DNA from: Siphonobacter sp. SORGH_AS_0500
GTDB taxonomy: Bacteria > Bacteroidota > Bacteroidia > Cytophagales > Spirosomataceae
Length of the DNA stretch: 64,000 bases
Assembly: GCF_002838835.1 (NCBI RefSeq)
Contig: NZ_NHPP01000022.1
Span: 1 to 64,000, forward strand
Direction: 5' to 3'
In this document: positions 8,774 through 19,765 of the stretch, piece by piece
Layout: each line of letters opens with the position of its first letter
Numbering within the stretch: position 1 is the first letter of the stretch
Program-made: the position numbers and the translations under genes
The notes under the pieces: model-generated
The model's database searches: none
Told to the model about the DNA's origin: nothing
What the model saw: the letters and a program-made list of their open reading frames with translations, nothing else

Positions 8774-11505
8774 GTGCGTACGTTCTCCCAAGTTATTCTT
8801 TCCCTGAGTTTTGTTTTTATAGTAGGGTGCTCTACTGCTGAAAAAGAAAAGCCCTATACCATCGGTTTTGCCCAGTGCACCCATGGGGACGACTGGCGAA
8901 AAGCCATGTTGGAGGGAATGGAAAAGGAGCTGAGCTTTCACCCGCAGGTAAAGCTACTGATGAAAGATGCTCATGACGATAGTCAGCTTCAGATTCAGCA
9001 GATCCGGGAGCTGGTGGCTTCCAAGATCGACTTACTTATCATTTCGCCTAACGAGGCTCAACCCATTACCCCCGTTGTAGAAGAGGTTTTTAACCAGGGC
9101 ATCCCAGTTATTATTGTAGATCGGCGGACTAACTCTAAACTATTTACGGCTTATGTAGGCGGAGACAATCTGCAAATTGGTCAAACGGCGGGGTTATATG
9201 TGGGAGAACTGCTGCAAAAGCAGGGTAAGGTATTAGAGATTACCGGAACACCCAGTGCTTCGGCGGCCAGCGAACGACATCAGGCGTTTTCGCAAGCTCT
9301 TCGAAAATACCCGGGTATAGAGTTAATGCCTAGTTTAAATGGGGACTGGGAACGTCCTTACGTCATGAAACGTCTGCCGGAAGTGCTGAAAAAGAATCCC
9401 GATGTTAATCTGATTTTTGCTCAGAATGACCGAATGGCTTTGGGGGCTTATCAGGTTTGTAAAGCTTTAGGCATTGAGCATCAGGTAAAGATTGTAGGCG
9501 TAGACGGGCTGTCAGGTCCGAAAGGCGGCCTGCAATTTGTGGAAGACGGCATATTCAAGGCGACCTTGTTATATCCTACGGGTGGGGAAGAAGCCATTCG
9601 GACAGCCCTGAAAATTCTGGATAATGAATCTTATGCCAAAGAAAACATCCTGGGTACGCTGGTCATCGATTCTTCAAATGTTCATATTCTCAAACAGCAG
9701 TCCGAGAAAATCGTCGATCAGCGGCAGGACATCCAGAAGCAGCAAGTCCGTATTGAAGAACAAAATCGTCTTTATGATAGTCAGCAGACGGTTTTATACA
9801 TTTTAGGTGCGTCCTTATTAACGGCGGTAGTGTTCGCCGGGATTGCGTATAAATCTTTACGTTCCAACCGCCGGATTACTCAGCAACTGAAAAACCAGAA
9901 CGAAGAAATATCGGCTCAACGAAATACGATTTCGGAATTGGCCGAACAGGCCCGGCAATCCACGGAGGCCAAACTGGGCTTTTTTACCAACTTCTCGCAC
10001 GAGCTCCGAACGCCACTAACCCTGATTTTAGGTCCGATTGATGAGTTATTAGCCGCGGCTCCGGCAGGAAGCAACCAACGGAAAGACCTGGAAGTTATTC
10101 AGCGAAATGCCCGCTGGTTGTTAAAACTGATTAACCAGCTTATTGATTTTCGGAAAATCGAAGTGGGCAAAATGCCCTTGCGGGTTGCACAGTATGATCT
10201 GGTGAGTTTTACCCGAACGTTACTTCAAGCTTTTGAAAAAACGGCCCAGCAGCGAGGCATACACTTGCGGTTTCTACCCGCAGACGCCCTAATCAATGCC
10301 TGGTTCGACGCAAATCTGCTTGATAAGGTAATTGTTAACCTGGTGTCAAACGCATTCAAGTTTACGCCGGATCATGGAAGTATAACTATCGTGCTGCAAA
10401 CGCAGTCTACGGATGATACCATTCGATTAACGGTTGAAGATACCGGGCCGGGCCTGAGTGAAGAACAGCAAAACGCGTCTTTGAATGGTTTTATCAGGGG
10501 AACGAATCCGCTAGTGTGGGTTCGGGTATTGGTTTGGCCCTGGCAAAAGAATTGATTCAGCTTCATCACGGGACCATTGGTGTTCGGAGTCAGTTGGGTA
10601 AAGGCAGTAGCTTTGAAATCAGTTTACCTGCCGGAAAACCCGTCTATGCTCAGGATGAAGTATTACCTGAGCCTTCAGTGGCAGATCCTGACTGGACTAC
10701 GGGCGAATTAGTTCCTGAAGTGGAAAGCACGTCCAATCCTCAGGCCGCCAGTGTATTGCTGATTGAAGATAATCTGGAATTGCGAACGTTTCTGACTCGG
10801 AAACTTAAACCTCACTTCCAGGTTCTGGAAGCTGCCGATGGTTCAAGTGGCCTGAATACGGCAATTGATGCCTTACCTGATCTTATTGTTTCGGATGTGA
10901 TGATGCCCGGCACTTCGGGCGTGAATCTGGTAGATACTTTAAAGCAGGATTGGCGAACGTCCCACATTCCCATTGTGCTGTTAACAGCCCGAACGGCTCA
11001 GGAACAGCAACTGGAAGGCGTGCAGGCGGGGGCCGATCTTTATCTAACCAAGCCTTTTGACCCAACGTTCTTACTGGAAAGTTTAAAAACCCTGTTGAGA
11101 AACCGCCAGCTTGTGAGGGAGCATTTTCGGCGGGAGTTATCAATTGACACCACCGTACCTGCTTCTCAAAAAGTAGATCGCAAATTTATTCAGGAGCTGG
11201 GGGCTCTGGTCGAGAAAAATGTGAATCGATCGGATTTAAGCGTGGAGGAACTAGCTCGGGACATGGGGCTTTCCCGCGTGCAGCTTTATCGAAAAGTCAA
11301 AGCTCTGCTGGATTGCGGCGTTACTGATTTCATTCAGAACATTCGCTTAACCAAAGCCCGTGAATTATTAGCCACCCAAAGCATCACCATTGCGGAGGTA
11401 GCCTATCAGGTAGGCTTTTCATCTCCCACTTATTTTTCAACGGCCTTTAAAGCCAAATACAATATTTCACCCTCTGACTTTAAAAATTTGCACCAGAAAA
11501 ATTGA
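8774..11505 (+). pseudogene. Hybrid two-component sensor/regulator with sugar-binding domain (frameshifted)
   Basis: Two frames make one hybrid two-component system. Part one (8774-10555) has a lipoprotein-like signal (Cys about residue 19), a RbsB-type periplasmic sugar-binding domain (about 25-305), a membrane helix near 340-360, HisKA with FSHELRTPLT (about 408) and most of the HATPase domain. Part two (in frame from 10474 to 11505) has the GSGIGLALAKEL box, a receiver (IEDN; phospho-site VSDVMMP) and an AraC HTH at the end. The break is at the A4 run 10470-10473; adding one A restores EEQQKRVFEWFYQGNES. A fused periplasmic binding domain is the architecture of the B. thetaiotaomicron fructose sensor BT1754. 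Here it probably controls the adjacent fructan genes. The GTG start is uncertain, because an ATG ten bases upstream is out of frame. Confidence 0.88.
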
Positions 11506-11702
11506 TCATGTAACAAAATTGAAAGGGAGGTAACGTGATTGAAATACTTTGCAAGTCAATTTAATATAAAAATAATACAATAGTTCTGTTTTTGAGCCTT
11601 TTAACTGGGAATGGTCGGGAAGTATCAAAGTTTAATTATTTTGAGATTGGATTTAATTATCGAAAGGAATAAAGCGGACAGATTTGTTGAAAAATTCCTC
11701 GT

Positions 11703-13014
11703 ATGAAAAAAGTCTTTCTCTGGTCAATTGTCATTGCATTAGGAGGTTTCCTCTTCGGTTTTGATACGGCTGTCATCTCGGGTGCCGAGCGAGCCATTCA
11801 GGTAATCTGGAACCTTAATGTCTTCGAACACGGTCTCACCGTTTCCATCGCTTTAATTGGGACGGTTGTAGGAGCCTTATTAGGAGGCATTCCTTCGGAT
11901 CGTCTGGGTCGTCGCAAAACCTTATTGGGGGTAGCGGCTTTGTATTTGATTTCCTCTCTGGGGGCGGCCTTGTCACCTACCTGGTTACCTTTTTTATTTT
12001 TCCGTTTTCTGGGCGGTTTGGGCGTAGGGCCTCCTCTGTTACCGCTCCTTTATATATCTCCGAAATTTCACCAGCCCGTTCCCGGGGCCGGATGGTTGCT
12101 TTGTTTCAAACCAACGTGGTGTTTGGAATTCTGGTAGCCTATCTTTCCAACTACGCATTTGAAGGCATCGGTGAAAATGCCTGGCGTTGGATGCTGGGCG
12201 TACAGGCGGTTCCCTCTTTACTGTTCTTGTTGTTATTACTCGGCGTTCCCGAAAGCCCACGTTGGTTGATTACCAAGTTGGGTAAAGTGGAAGAAGCCCG
12301 CAAATTTTGCAGATCATTAACCCTGACACGTTCAGAGAAGATGTAATCGCCATTGAAGCCAGTCAATTTGCGAATAGCGAACAATCAGAAAACCTCTGGG
12401 CAAAATCGAACCGCTTTCCCGTCTTTCTGGCCGTGGTATTTGCCTTCTTTAATCAGGTTTCGGGTATTAATGCGATCATCTATTACGCTCCACGAATTTT
12501 TGAAATGGCTGGCTTTGAGAAAAGTTCTTCCCTGCTTTCAACCACCGGAATCGGGCTGGTAAACTTCTGCTTTACGTTACTGGCCATGAATTTCATTGAT
12601 CGCTTTGGTCGCCGTACCCTGATGCTCATCGGATCTTTCGGCGTGATTGGTACGCTGGCACTCGTTGCGAGAGCTTTTTATACCCAGCAATTCGACGCCG
12701 TTCCTTATTACCTATTCGTGTACATTGCTTTCTTCGCTTTCTCACAGGGAGCCGTGATCTGGGTGTTTATCTCCGAAATTTTTCCGAACAGTGTTCGTGC
12801 CAAAGGCCAGGCTCTCGGAAGTTTTACCCACTGGTTTATGGCGGCTCTCATTGCCTTCACGTTCCCGTACCTATCCGAACAACTGGGCGGTGGACACACC
12901 TTTTCCTTCTTTGCCATCATGATGTTTCTACAGCTAATTTTCGTTTGGCGAATCATGCCCGAAACGAAAGGAACCAGTCTGGAACAAATGGACAAAACCT
13001 TAGTCATCCATTAA
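11703..13014 (+). pseudogene. MFS sugar porter (two frameshifts)
   Basis: Three overlapping frames (11703-12137, 12092-12346, 12307-13014) rebuild one 12-helix sugar transporter of about 437 residues. It has GGFLFGFDTAVISG at the N-terminus, DRLGRRK after helix 2, PESPRWL before the central loop, QVSGINAIIYYAP in helix 7 and a PETKG end. Adding one G at 12027-12029 and one T at 12305-12308 restores these motifs. It belongs to the xylose/glucose/fructose proton-symporter family. Placed between the fructose-type sensor and SusCD, it probably imports the monosaccharide freed by the GH32 enzyme. The breaks look like base-loss errors. Confidence 0.87.
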
Positions 13015-13059
13015 TGCTTTAACAAAACCCTAAACAGTTACTTAACTACTTCTAATCCT

Positions 13060-13188
13060 ATGAATCTGTTACTCCGCACGTTCCGCACGTGCCTGGGTTT
13101 GGTATGCCCTGTGTTTACACCCTCCAGGGAAAAGGTGTATCTCCCTTTACTCATCCCTAACGACTTTACTCCTTACTCTAACCATTAA
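13060..13188 (+). CDS. Possible 42-residue leader ORF before susC
   Basis: An ATG-started frame of 42 codons ends at TAA five bases before the ATG of susC. The N-terminal third is basic and hydrophobic (MNLLLRTFRTCLGLVCPVF); the rest is polar and Pro-rich. It is too short to judge by composition. The tight spacing would allow ribosome re-initiation at susC, so it could be a translated leader. It could equally be an untranslated leader with a chance frame. Confidence 0.35.
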   Translation: MNLLLRTFRTCLGLVCPVFTPSREKVYLPLLIPNDFTPYSNH

Positions 13189-13193
13189 TAGCT

Positions 13194-16100
13194 ATGAAGA
13201 ATCTTCTATTTTTATGGCTGTTCCTCAGTTCGCAACTGGCCTTTGCTCAGCGGGTATTGACGGGAACAGTGACCGATGCCAAAACCAATGAAGCTCTCGT
13301 GGGAGCCAGCATTCTTGGAGTGGGAAGCACCGCTGGAACGACGACTGATGCACAGGGAAAATTTTCGTTAAATATTCCCGCTACTGTAACCACTATCAAG
13401 GTTTCGTACATTGGTTATACTACTCAAGATGTACCAGTTTCCGGGTTAACCAATGTTTCCGTTGCTATGGTGGAAGGCCAGCAACTGTCAGAAGTGGTGG
13501 TGCTGGGCTATACCTCTTCCAAAAAAGAAGACTTGACGGGTGCGGTAGCGGTAGTGGAAGTTGCTACCATCAAAAATACCAGTTCTGGTAACCCCATGCA
13601 GGCGTTGCAGGGCCGCGTACCAGGTTTATACATTGAGAAAACGGGAACACCTTCGGGGGAAAGCAGCCGAATTCTGATTCGTGGGGCGAATACGCTGGGT
13701 AATAATGATCCTTTATACATTATTGACGGCGTGCCTACCAAGCGGAGTCAGGTTTTTCAGAGTTTGAATGCCAGTGTTATTCAGTCGGTTCAGGTGCTGA
13801 AAGACGCTTCTTCTGCATCGATTTATGGTTCCCGGGCATCCAATGGAGTGATCATTGTTACCACTAAAAACGGAGCTGGTACGGATGGAAAAGTACACGT
13901 GCAACTGAATAGTAGCATTACTACCCAATCTGAGAAACCTGAACGTTTCAAAATGCTGAATTCCGTTGATCGGGGACGAGCTTTATGGCAGGCTTCGGTG
14001 AATGATAAAGTGGACCCGGCTTCGGGTTACGGAGACATCTATTCGTTTGACTGGAATCGTGATTTTAATAACCCAGTGCTGAACAGTGTAACGGTGAAAC
14101 CTTATGTGGGAGGCAATACGAACGTTCCGGCAGGAAATACCGACTGGCAAAAAGAAGTATACAAAACGGGCGTTGTGACGAATCAGGATTTGACGATTTC
14201 CAGCGGAACGTCAAACTCTTCCATTGCCGTTAACCTGAGTTACCTGAAAAATTCGGGTATGTTACGCTTTACCGATTATGAACGTATAACGGGCCGCGTT
14301 AATGCCATGACTAGCAAATGGGACGGACGATTCAAGTTTGGAGTGAACCTTCAAGCCACCACTTCCAAAGAAACACCCGTGGCAACTGATTTAGGTGGAG
14401 CTAGAGTGCCGGGATTAGCCGTTACCCTGGCTCCTACCATTCCGGTTTATACCACGACGGGTGAGTATGCGGGTCCACTAGGTTCTGGTTATTCGGATCG
14501 GAATAACCCCTTGCATATGCAATACATTAACCGCTGGGATAAAATCAGACGACCCTTTTTGTTTGGTAATGTTTATGCGGAGATCGAGCCCGTCAATAAC
14601 CTGATTTTCCGTTCATCGGTGGGCATGGATAATTCCGGTTACTCGTTTAAAAATATCGAGCAATCGTTTACGGAAGGGTTTATTTCGCGGTCGCTCAATA
14701 ACATGACGCTGACGAATACCAAGTTTTTAAGCCTGACCTGGACGAATACCTTGCGGTACAGTCTGGCTTTTGGTTCGCATAAAATAAATGCTCTGGTAGG
14801 GGTTGAGGCCATCAAAGATGATCAGGAAACCCTGGTGTCCTATCGCGAAAACTTTGCCGTACAAACAGAAGATTACTTTGTGCTGAGTGCGGCTTCGGGA
14901 AATGCCAGCAGCATGGGCACGTCTACGGGCAGTCGGTTACTCTCACAGTTCGCCCGACTCGATTATGCCTTTAGTGATCGTTACCTGGCAGCCTTAACCC
15001 TTCGCCGGGATGGATCTTCCCGCTTCGGATCTCAGAACCGATACGGCTTTTTTCCTGCCGCTTCCATTGGCTGGCGGATTGACCGCGAAGCGTTTCTGGC
15101 TAATTCCAAGCTGTTTAGTAACCTGAAGTTACGGGCGGGCGTCGGACGAATTGGTAATCAGGATATTGGGGACTTAGCTCGCTTTGGCTTATTTGAATCA
15201 CGTTACGGAACGCTGGCTTCACAGGTAACCAATGGCCATGACGCCTTCTTTGACCAATACTGGAACGTCGGAACGGCCTATGATTTGAATGGCTCCAAGA
15301 GCGGTACCTTACCTTCGGGATTCGTGCAGACTCAGGGTGCAAACACGGCTCTCAAGTGGGAAACGACGGATGAGCTTAACGTCGGTCTGGATTTTGCTTT
15401 CCTGAATGGAAGCCTCTATGGATCACTGGACGTATTCAGTCGTGAAACGCGAGACATCCTCATCAAACCTCCCGTTGCTTCAGCGGTGGGCGAAGGTCAG
15501 TTGCGGTTTGTCAATGGAGCCACTAAAACCAACAAGGGTTTCGAATTATCGCTGGGTTATAACGGCAAGCCCGTGGGGGACTTTACCTATAGCGTTTTCG
15601 CAAACTTCAGCCGTTTCCGCGATAAAATCACGGTGCTTCCCGAAGAGGTTCGTTCCGCATTTGCAGGTAATGCCGTGACTACCATCATTGGTCATTCCCA
15701 GTTGGATTTGTTTGGTTATCGCACGGATGGCATTTTCCAGAGTCAGTCGGAAGTAGACGGCCACGCCAAGCAGGTAGGTGCTGCTCCGGGTCGGATTCGT
15801 TACCGGGATCTCAACAACGACGGGGTTATTAACGCTCTGGATCAGGAGTTTTTCGGAACTACCTTACCGGGTCTGGAATACAGTGCCCGCATTGATCTGG
15901 GGTATAAAAACTTCGATTTCTCCCTCTTCGGATCGGGTATTGCGGGTCGCACGGGTTTTGATCCGTATACCTTCTACAATGACTTCATTCGTGGACGTGA
16001 TAACGTAGGCCCCGGTGTTTTCAGAGCCTGGACACCTCAGAACCCCACCTCAACGGTTCCTGCCTTGACTCTGTCGGACGGCAATGATGAAACGCGGAGT

Positions 16101-16340
16101 TCGGATTATTTCAACGTAAACACTTCGTATTTCAAAATACGGAATGCTCAGCTTGGTTACACGTTACCCAAGACTACCGTGGAAGGCTGGGGCTTAGGTA
16201 GTGTTCGACTCTACGTAATGGGAGAAAACCTGTTCTGGATCAAAAGCAAAAGCTTCCAGGGTCCTGATCCTGAACGCACCACGCTGGACGCCATTCCCGT
16301 ACCCCGTGCTTATACGTTTGGTTTAAATGTATCCTTCTAA
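13194..16340 (+). CDS. SusC/RagA-type TonB-dependent transporter
   Basis: 1048 residues, the usual SusC length. A signal peptide ending LAFAQ (residue 19) is followed by a carboxypeptidase-like domain (about 20-95), a plug with ILIRGANTLGNNDPLYIIDG and GSRASNGVIIVTTKNG, and a 22-strand barrel ending in VSF. SusC proteins form the outer-membrane channel that takes up oligosaccharides with energy from TonB. Its SusD partner starts 16 bases later and a GH32 gene follows, so the expected substrate is a fructan (levan, inulin or fructo-oligosaccharide). The sequence reads intact. Confidence 0.95.
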   Translation: MKNLLFLWLFLSSQLAFAQRVLTGTVTDAKTNEALVGASILGVGSTAGTTTDAQGKFSLNIPATVTTIKVSYIGYTTQDVPVSGLTNVSVAMVEGQQLSEVVVLGYTSSKKEDLTGAVAVVEVATIKNTSSGNPMQALQGRVPGLYIEKTGTPSGESSRILIRGANTLGNNDPLYIIDGVPTKRSQVFQSLNASVIQSVQVLKDASSASIYGSRASNGVIIVTTKNGAGTDGKVHVQLNSSITTQSEKPERFKMLNSVDRGRALWQASVNDKVDPASGYGDIYSFDWNRDFNNPVLNSVTVKPYVGGNTNVPAGNTDWQKEVYKTGVVTNQDLTISSGTSNSSIAVNLSYLKNSGMLRFTDYERITGRVNAMTSKWDGRFKFGVNLQATTSKETPVATDLGGARVPGLAVTLAPTIPVYTTTGEYAGPLGSGYSDRNNPLHMQYINRWDKIRRPFLFGNVYAEIEPVNNLIFRSSVGMDNSGYSFKNIEQSFTEGFISRSLNNMTLTNTKFLSLTWTNTLRYSLAFGSHKINALVGVEAIKDDQETLVSYRENFAVQTEDYFVLSAASGNASSMGTSTGSRLLSQFARLDYAFSDRYLAALTLRRDGSSRFGSQNRYGFFPAASIGWRIDREAFLANSKLFSNLKLRAGVGRIGNQDIGDLARFGLFESRYGTLASQVTNGHDAFFDQYWNVGTAYDLNGSKSGTLPSGFVQTQGANTALKWETTDELNVGLDFAFLNGSLYGSLDVFSRETRDILIKPPVASAVGEGQLRFVNGATKTNKGFELSLGYNGKPVGDFTYSVFANFSRFRDKITVLPEEVRSAFAGNAVTTIIGHSQLDLFGYRTDGIFQSQSEVDGHAKQVGAAPGRIRYRDLNNDGVINALDQEFFGTTLPGLEYSARIDLGYKNFDFSLFGSGIAGRTGFDPYTFYNDFIRGRDNVGPGVFRAWTPQNPTSTVPALTLSDGNDETRSSDYFNVNTSYFKIRNAQLGYTLPKTTVEGWGLGSVRLYVMGENLFWIKSKSFQGPDPERTTLDAIPVPRAYTFGLNVSF

Positions 16341-16355
16341 ACCGCTTCATTTGTT

Positions 16356-18071
16356 ATGAAAACTATTTTTCGCACCATACTTTTTGCTTCAGGAATCGCT
16401 CTGGTTTCCTCCTGCAATAATTTTCTAGAGTATCAGCCCAAGGGCACGCTCTCTTCCGACCAGGTAACGTCCGCTTCCAACGCCGAGGCTCTGGTTACTG
16501 CTGCCTACGCCGGTATTGGCAATGCCGATATGATTGGTCCCATTGCCAGCATGTGGGTGTACGGCAGTGTTCGTTCGGACGATGCGTATAAAGGCGGCGG
16601 CGGCGTTGCTGACTTGCAGGATATTAACTTCTACGAGCAGTATAACCTCACGCAGGCTCAGCAGGGCGGCGGGTTTTATCACCCCTTAACTTGGGAGAAC
16701 TATTATAAGGCTATTTCCAGGGCCAACGTAGGCATTCGCTCGCTGACTAATTTATCCGACACGGATTTTCCATCGAAAAAGACGCGTCTGGCGGAATTGC
16801 GTTTCCTGAGGGGGCATTCACACTTTATGCTGAAAATGCTCTTCAAGAACATTCCTTACGTCGATGAAACGTTGAGTAACGACCAAATCTTGGCTACTTC
16901 TAACCGCCAGGGTACGAATGATGCCTTGTGGGATAAAATTGCTACTGATTTCCAATATGCTCTGGATAACCTGCCCGTTTCGCAAAGCCAGCCGGGTCGT
17001 GCCAACCAGTACGCAGCGGCGGCTTACCTGGCCAAGACTCGACTGTATCAGGCCTACGAACAGAATGACAAACATCAGGTTACGAACATTAACCGTACGC
17101 GTTTACAGCAGGTAGTAGAATTAACCCAGAAAGTAATCAGTTCGGGCAAGTATGACCTCCATTCTGACTTTGCCCAGAACTTTCTGCCCGAATTTGATAA
17201 TGGCATCGAATCCGTTTTTGCAATTCAGTTTTCCATCAATGACGGAACTACGCTGGGACGTTTGAATACTGAAAACGGGCTCAATTACCCGCACGGAGCA
17301 CCTCAGTACGGTTGCTGCGGCTTTCACCAGCCTAGCCAGAATTTAGCTAATGCCTTCGGAACGGATGCCAATGGTTTGCCCAAGTTTGATTCGTTTAATG
17401 CCACCGAAATTGATTTCAAAACGGCCACGGTAGACCCTCGCGTGGATCACTCGATTGGTATTGATGGTCACCCTTACAAGTATAATGCCAGCTTACCTTA
17501 CAGCAACAGTTGGGTTCGCGATCCGGGAGTATATGGCTATTTTCAGAGTATGAAAGAACAGCAATTGGCGACGAGTCAATTCTTTAAAAAGCAGGGGCCA
17601 TTCATTGGTGTAGCAAAGAATGTGGACGTCATTCGTTACGCCGATGTATTACTCTGGCAGGCCGAAGCATACATTGAACTGGGTCAGCCCGAGTTAGCTC
17701 GTCCGCTGATTAACAAAATCAGAACCCGGGCCGCCGCCAGTACGGGCCGCACCAAGAAAGCCGACGGTAGTGATCCATCCAAATATCTGATTAAAACATA
17801 CGATGCTTCGGGCTGGACTCAGTCGTATGCCCGTCGGGCTTTGCAATGGGAACGCCGACTGGAATTTGCTTTGGAAAGTCCTCGCTTCTTTGATCTGGTT
17901 CGCTGGGGCATTGCCGCAGAAACGCTGAATAACTATCTGGCTAAAGAAAAAACCAGACATTCCTTCCTAAGTGGAGCCAGTTTTACGGCGGGCCGTGATG
18001 AGTACCTGCCTATTCCACAGCGTGAAATCAATTTTACCAAAGGTCTGTATATTCAAAATCCAGGCTATTAA
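16356..18071 (+). CDS. SusD/RagB-type surface glycan-binding lipoprotein
   Basis: 571 residues. A lipoprotein signal with lipobox VSSCNN (Cys about residue 20) precedes the SusD-like N-terminal and TPR-rich RagB/SusD domains (LRFLRGHSHFML, ALQWERRLEFALESPRFFDLVRWG, YLPIPQREI motifs). SusD caps the SusC channel at the cell surface and binds the polysaccharide. It starts 16 bases after susC, clearly the same transcript. A partial terminator separates it from the GH32 gene, which may lower expression downstream. Confidence 0.95.
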   Translation: MKTIFRTILFASGIALVSSCNNFLEYQPKGTLSSDQVTSASNAEALVTAAYAGIGNADMIGPIASMWVYGSVRSDDAYKGGGGVADLQDINFYEQYNLTQAQQGGGFYHPLTWENYYKAISRANVGIRSLTNLSDTDFPSKKTRLAELRFLRGHSHFMLKMLFKNIPYVDETLSNDQILATSNRQGTNDALWDKIATDFQYALDNLPVSQSQPGRANQYAAAAYLAKTRLYQAYEQNDKHQVTNINRTRLQQVVELTQKVISSGKYDLHSDFAQNFLPEFDNGIESVFAIQFSINDGTTLGRLNTENGLNYPHGAPQYGCCGFHQPSQNLANAFGTDANGLPKFDSFNATEIDFKTATVDPRVDHSIGIDGHPYKYNASLPYSNSWVRDPGVYGYFQSMKEQQLATSQFFKKQGPFIGVAKNVDVIRYADVLLWQAEAYIELGQPELARPLINKIRTRAAASTGRTKKADGSDPSKYLIKTYDASGWTQSYARRALQWERRLEFALESPRFFDLVRWGIAAETLNNYLAKEKTRHSFLSGASFTAGRDEYLPIPQREINFTKGLYIQNPGY

Positions 18072-18085
18072 TTTACCTTAGTGCG

Positions 18086-18124
18086 AGTCGCCTGAATGGT
18101 CTAATCCATTCAGCGACTTTTAAC
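18086..18124 (+). terminator. Hairpin between susD and the GH32 gene
   Basis: AGTCGC-C-TGAATGG / CCATTCA-GCGACT forms a 13-bp stem with one bulged C and a 6-base loop, followed by TTTTAA. It looks like an intrinsic terminator or mRNA-stabilising hairpin inside the operon, eight bases before the GH32 start. Confidence 0.6.
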
Positions 18125-18132
18125 CTTTTATT

Positions 18133-19680
18133 ATGAAAAAGAAATTATTGCTGAGTTTGCTAGCTGCCATGACGGCTACTTATTCACAGGCCCAAACGCC
18201 AACAGAAGCGTATCGTCCAGCCTTTCACTTTACTCCAGAGAAGAATTGGACAAATGATCCGAATGGTCTTTTATACTACGAAGGCGAGTATCACCTTTTT
18301 TACCAGTACAATCCTTTTGGCGACACCTGGGGGCATATGAGCTGGGGTCACGCCATTAGCAAAGATTTGATTCACTGGGAGCATTTACCCCTCGCGATTC
18401 CCGAATTTGATAATCCCGACGGCAAAAGCCAAACCATGATTTTCTCGGGAAGTGCCGTCATTGATTATGGTAACAAAAGTCAGGTATGCCCTCCGGGTAC
18501 CAAAGATTGTATGGTGGCCATTTACACCGGACACGTGCACGCCAAGGGCGAAGAACTGGAGCAACATCAGAATCTGGCTTACAGCACAGACAAAGGCCGA
18601 ACCTGGACCCAATACGCTAAAAATCCAGTCTTGACACTAGGCACGCCGTCCTTCCGCGACCCGAACGTATTCTGGTATGAGCCGCAGAAAAAATGGGTGA
18701 TGTCGGTGGTGAAGCCGGATATTCACACCGCAATGTTCTACGAATCCAAAGATCTGAAAAGCTGGACCAAGACGGGAGAATTTGGCAAACAGGGGGACGT
18801 TTCTAAAATCTGGGAGTGCCCTGCCCTGATGGAAGTCCCCATTGAAAATGAACCCGGTAAGAAAAAATGGGTGTTGTATATTTCTTCGGGCCATCAGGTG
18901 GAAGGCTTCGTGGGGATGCAATACTTTGTGGGTAATTACGACGGAAAAACCTTCACGCTGGATAAGGATAATCCAAAACCAGCCCGGGCAGGATGGGGTA
19001 ATAGTATTGATTACGGCAAGGACTATTACGCGGCCATTGAGTTTAATAACTTGCCCAAATCGCAGACCAAACCCATTACGTTAGGCTGGGCTCTCAACTG
19101 GACGTACGCCAAGGAAATTCCTACAAGTCCTTTTCGGGGCAGCATGACCTTCACCCCGCGAATTTCGCTCAAACGTACGCCCGAAGGCTTAATTCTGATT
19201 CAGAAACCTTATCTAGCCTTAGCCAAGCTAAAACGCACGCCACTGGAATCAGTAAAAACGCTAACCTTAACCAGTAACGAAAAGGTTTTTAGTAAAGCCA
19301 CGGGCGAACGGCTGGAAATTAAAGCAGAGCTGCTTCCGGAGCAAGCCAAAGAAATAGGACTAAAGATTTATAAATCAGGTGACGAAGAAACGATTATTCG
19401 GTATGTAGATGGTAAAGTACAGTTTGACCGTCGCAAGTCAGGCAAAGTGGATTTTAATCCGACTTTTGCAAGTGTGGAAGAGGCCCCTGTGAAACTTAAA
19501 AATGGAGCCGTTAAGCTGCACATCCTCGTAGATGCCTCGATGGTTGAAGTATACATCAACGATGGCGAAGCCGTAATTACTGACCACGTTTTCCCCACTA
19601 AAAAAGACGGAACGGTAAGTTTGTTCACGGAAGGTGGAAAGGGAAGTTTTAAAAACGTCACGGTAGAAAAATTGGATTAA
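18133..19680 (+). CDS. GH32 fructan hydrolase (levanase/inulinase/invertase type)
   Basis: 515 residues with a signal peptide (about 1-20, …YSQA-QTP). The N-terminal five-bladed propeller carries the three GH32 acids: the nucleophile D42 in NWTNDPNG, D176 in FRDPN, and the acid/base E228 in WECPALM. The C-terminal beta-sandwich (about 370-515) includes LHILVDASMVEVYINDGE. GH32 enzymes release fructose from levan, inulin or sucrose. The signal suggests a periplasmic or surface location. It is the catabolic enzyme of this locus; endo- or exo-action cannot be told from sequence. Confidence 0.95.
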   Translation: MKKKLLLSLLAAMTATYSQAQTPTEAYRPAFHFTPEKNWTNDPNGLLYYEGEYHLFYQYNPFGDTWGHMSWGHAISKDLIHWEHLPLAIPEFDNPDGKSQTMIFSGSAVIDYGNKSQVCPPGTKDCMVAIYTGHVHAKGEELEQHQNLAYSTDKGRTWTQYAKNPVLTLGTPSFRDPNVFWYEPQKKWVMSVVKPDIHTAMFYESKDLKSWTKTGEFGKQGDVSKIWECPALMEVPIENEPGKKKWVLYISSGHQVEGFVGMQYFVGNYDGKTFTLDKDNPKPARAGWGNSIDYGKDYYAAIEFNNLPKSQTKPITLGWALNWTYAKEIPTSPFRGSMTFTPRISLKRTPEGLILIQKPYLALAKLKRTPLESVKTLTLTSNEKVFSKATGERLEIKAELLPEQAKEIGLKIYKSGDEETIIRYVDGKVQFDRRKSGKVDFNPTFASVEEAPVKLKNGAVKLHILVDASMVEVYINDGEAVITDHVFPTKKDGTVSLFTEGGKGSFKNVTVEKLD

Positions 19681-19690
19681 CTAAAGTAAG

Positions 19691-19743
19691 GAGCCTCTGG
19701 CAGACCACGAGTAACCTGTGAACCTGTGGTCTGCCAGAGGCTC
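19691..19743 (+). terminator. 18-bp perfect hairpin after the GH32 gene
   Basis: GAGCCTCTGGCAGACCAC (19691-19708) pairs perfectly with 19726-19743 across a 17-base loop, ending the fructan operon 11 bases after the stop. There is no T tract of note, so it may act as a 3-prime stabiliser as much as a terminator. Confidence 0.7.
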
Positions 19744-19765
19744 TTAGCTTAAAGAGAACTCGTTT

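Noticed and set aside
10460..10560. Programmed frameshifting in the hybrid regulator
   Set aside because: The A4 run is short, no pseudoknot or Shine-Dalgarno-like stimulator is seen, and seven other single-base breaks in unrelated genes argue for a common technical cause.
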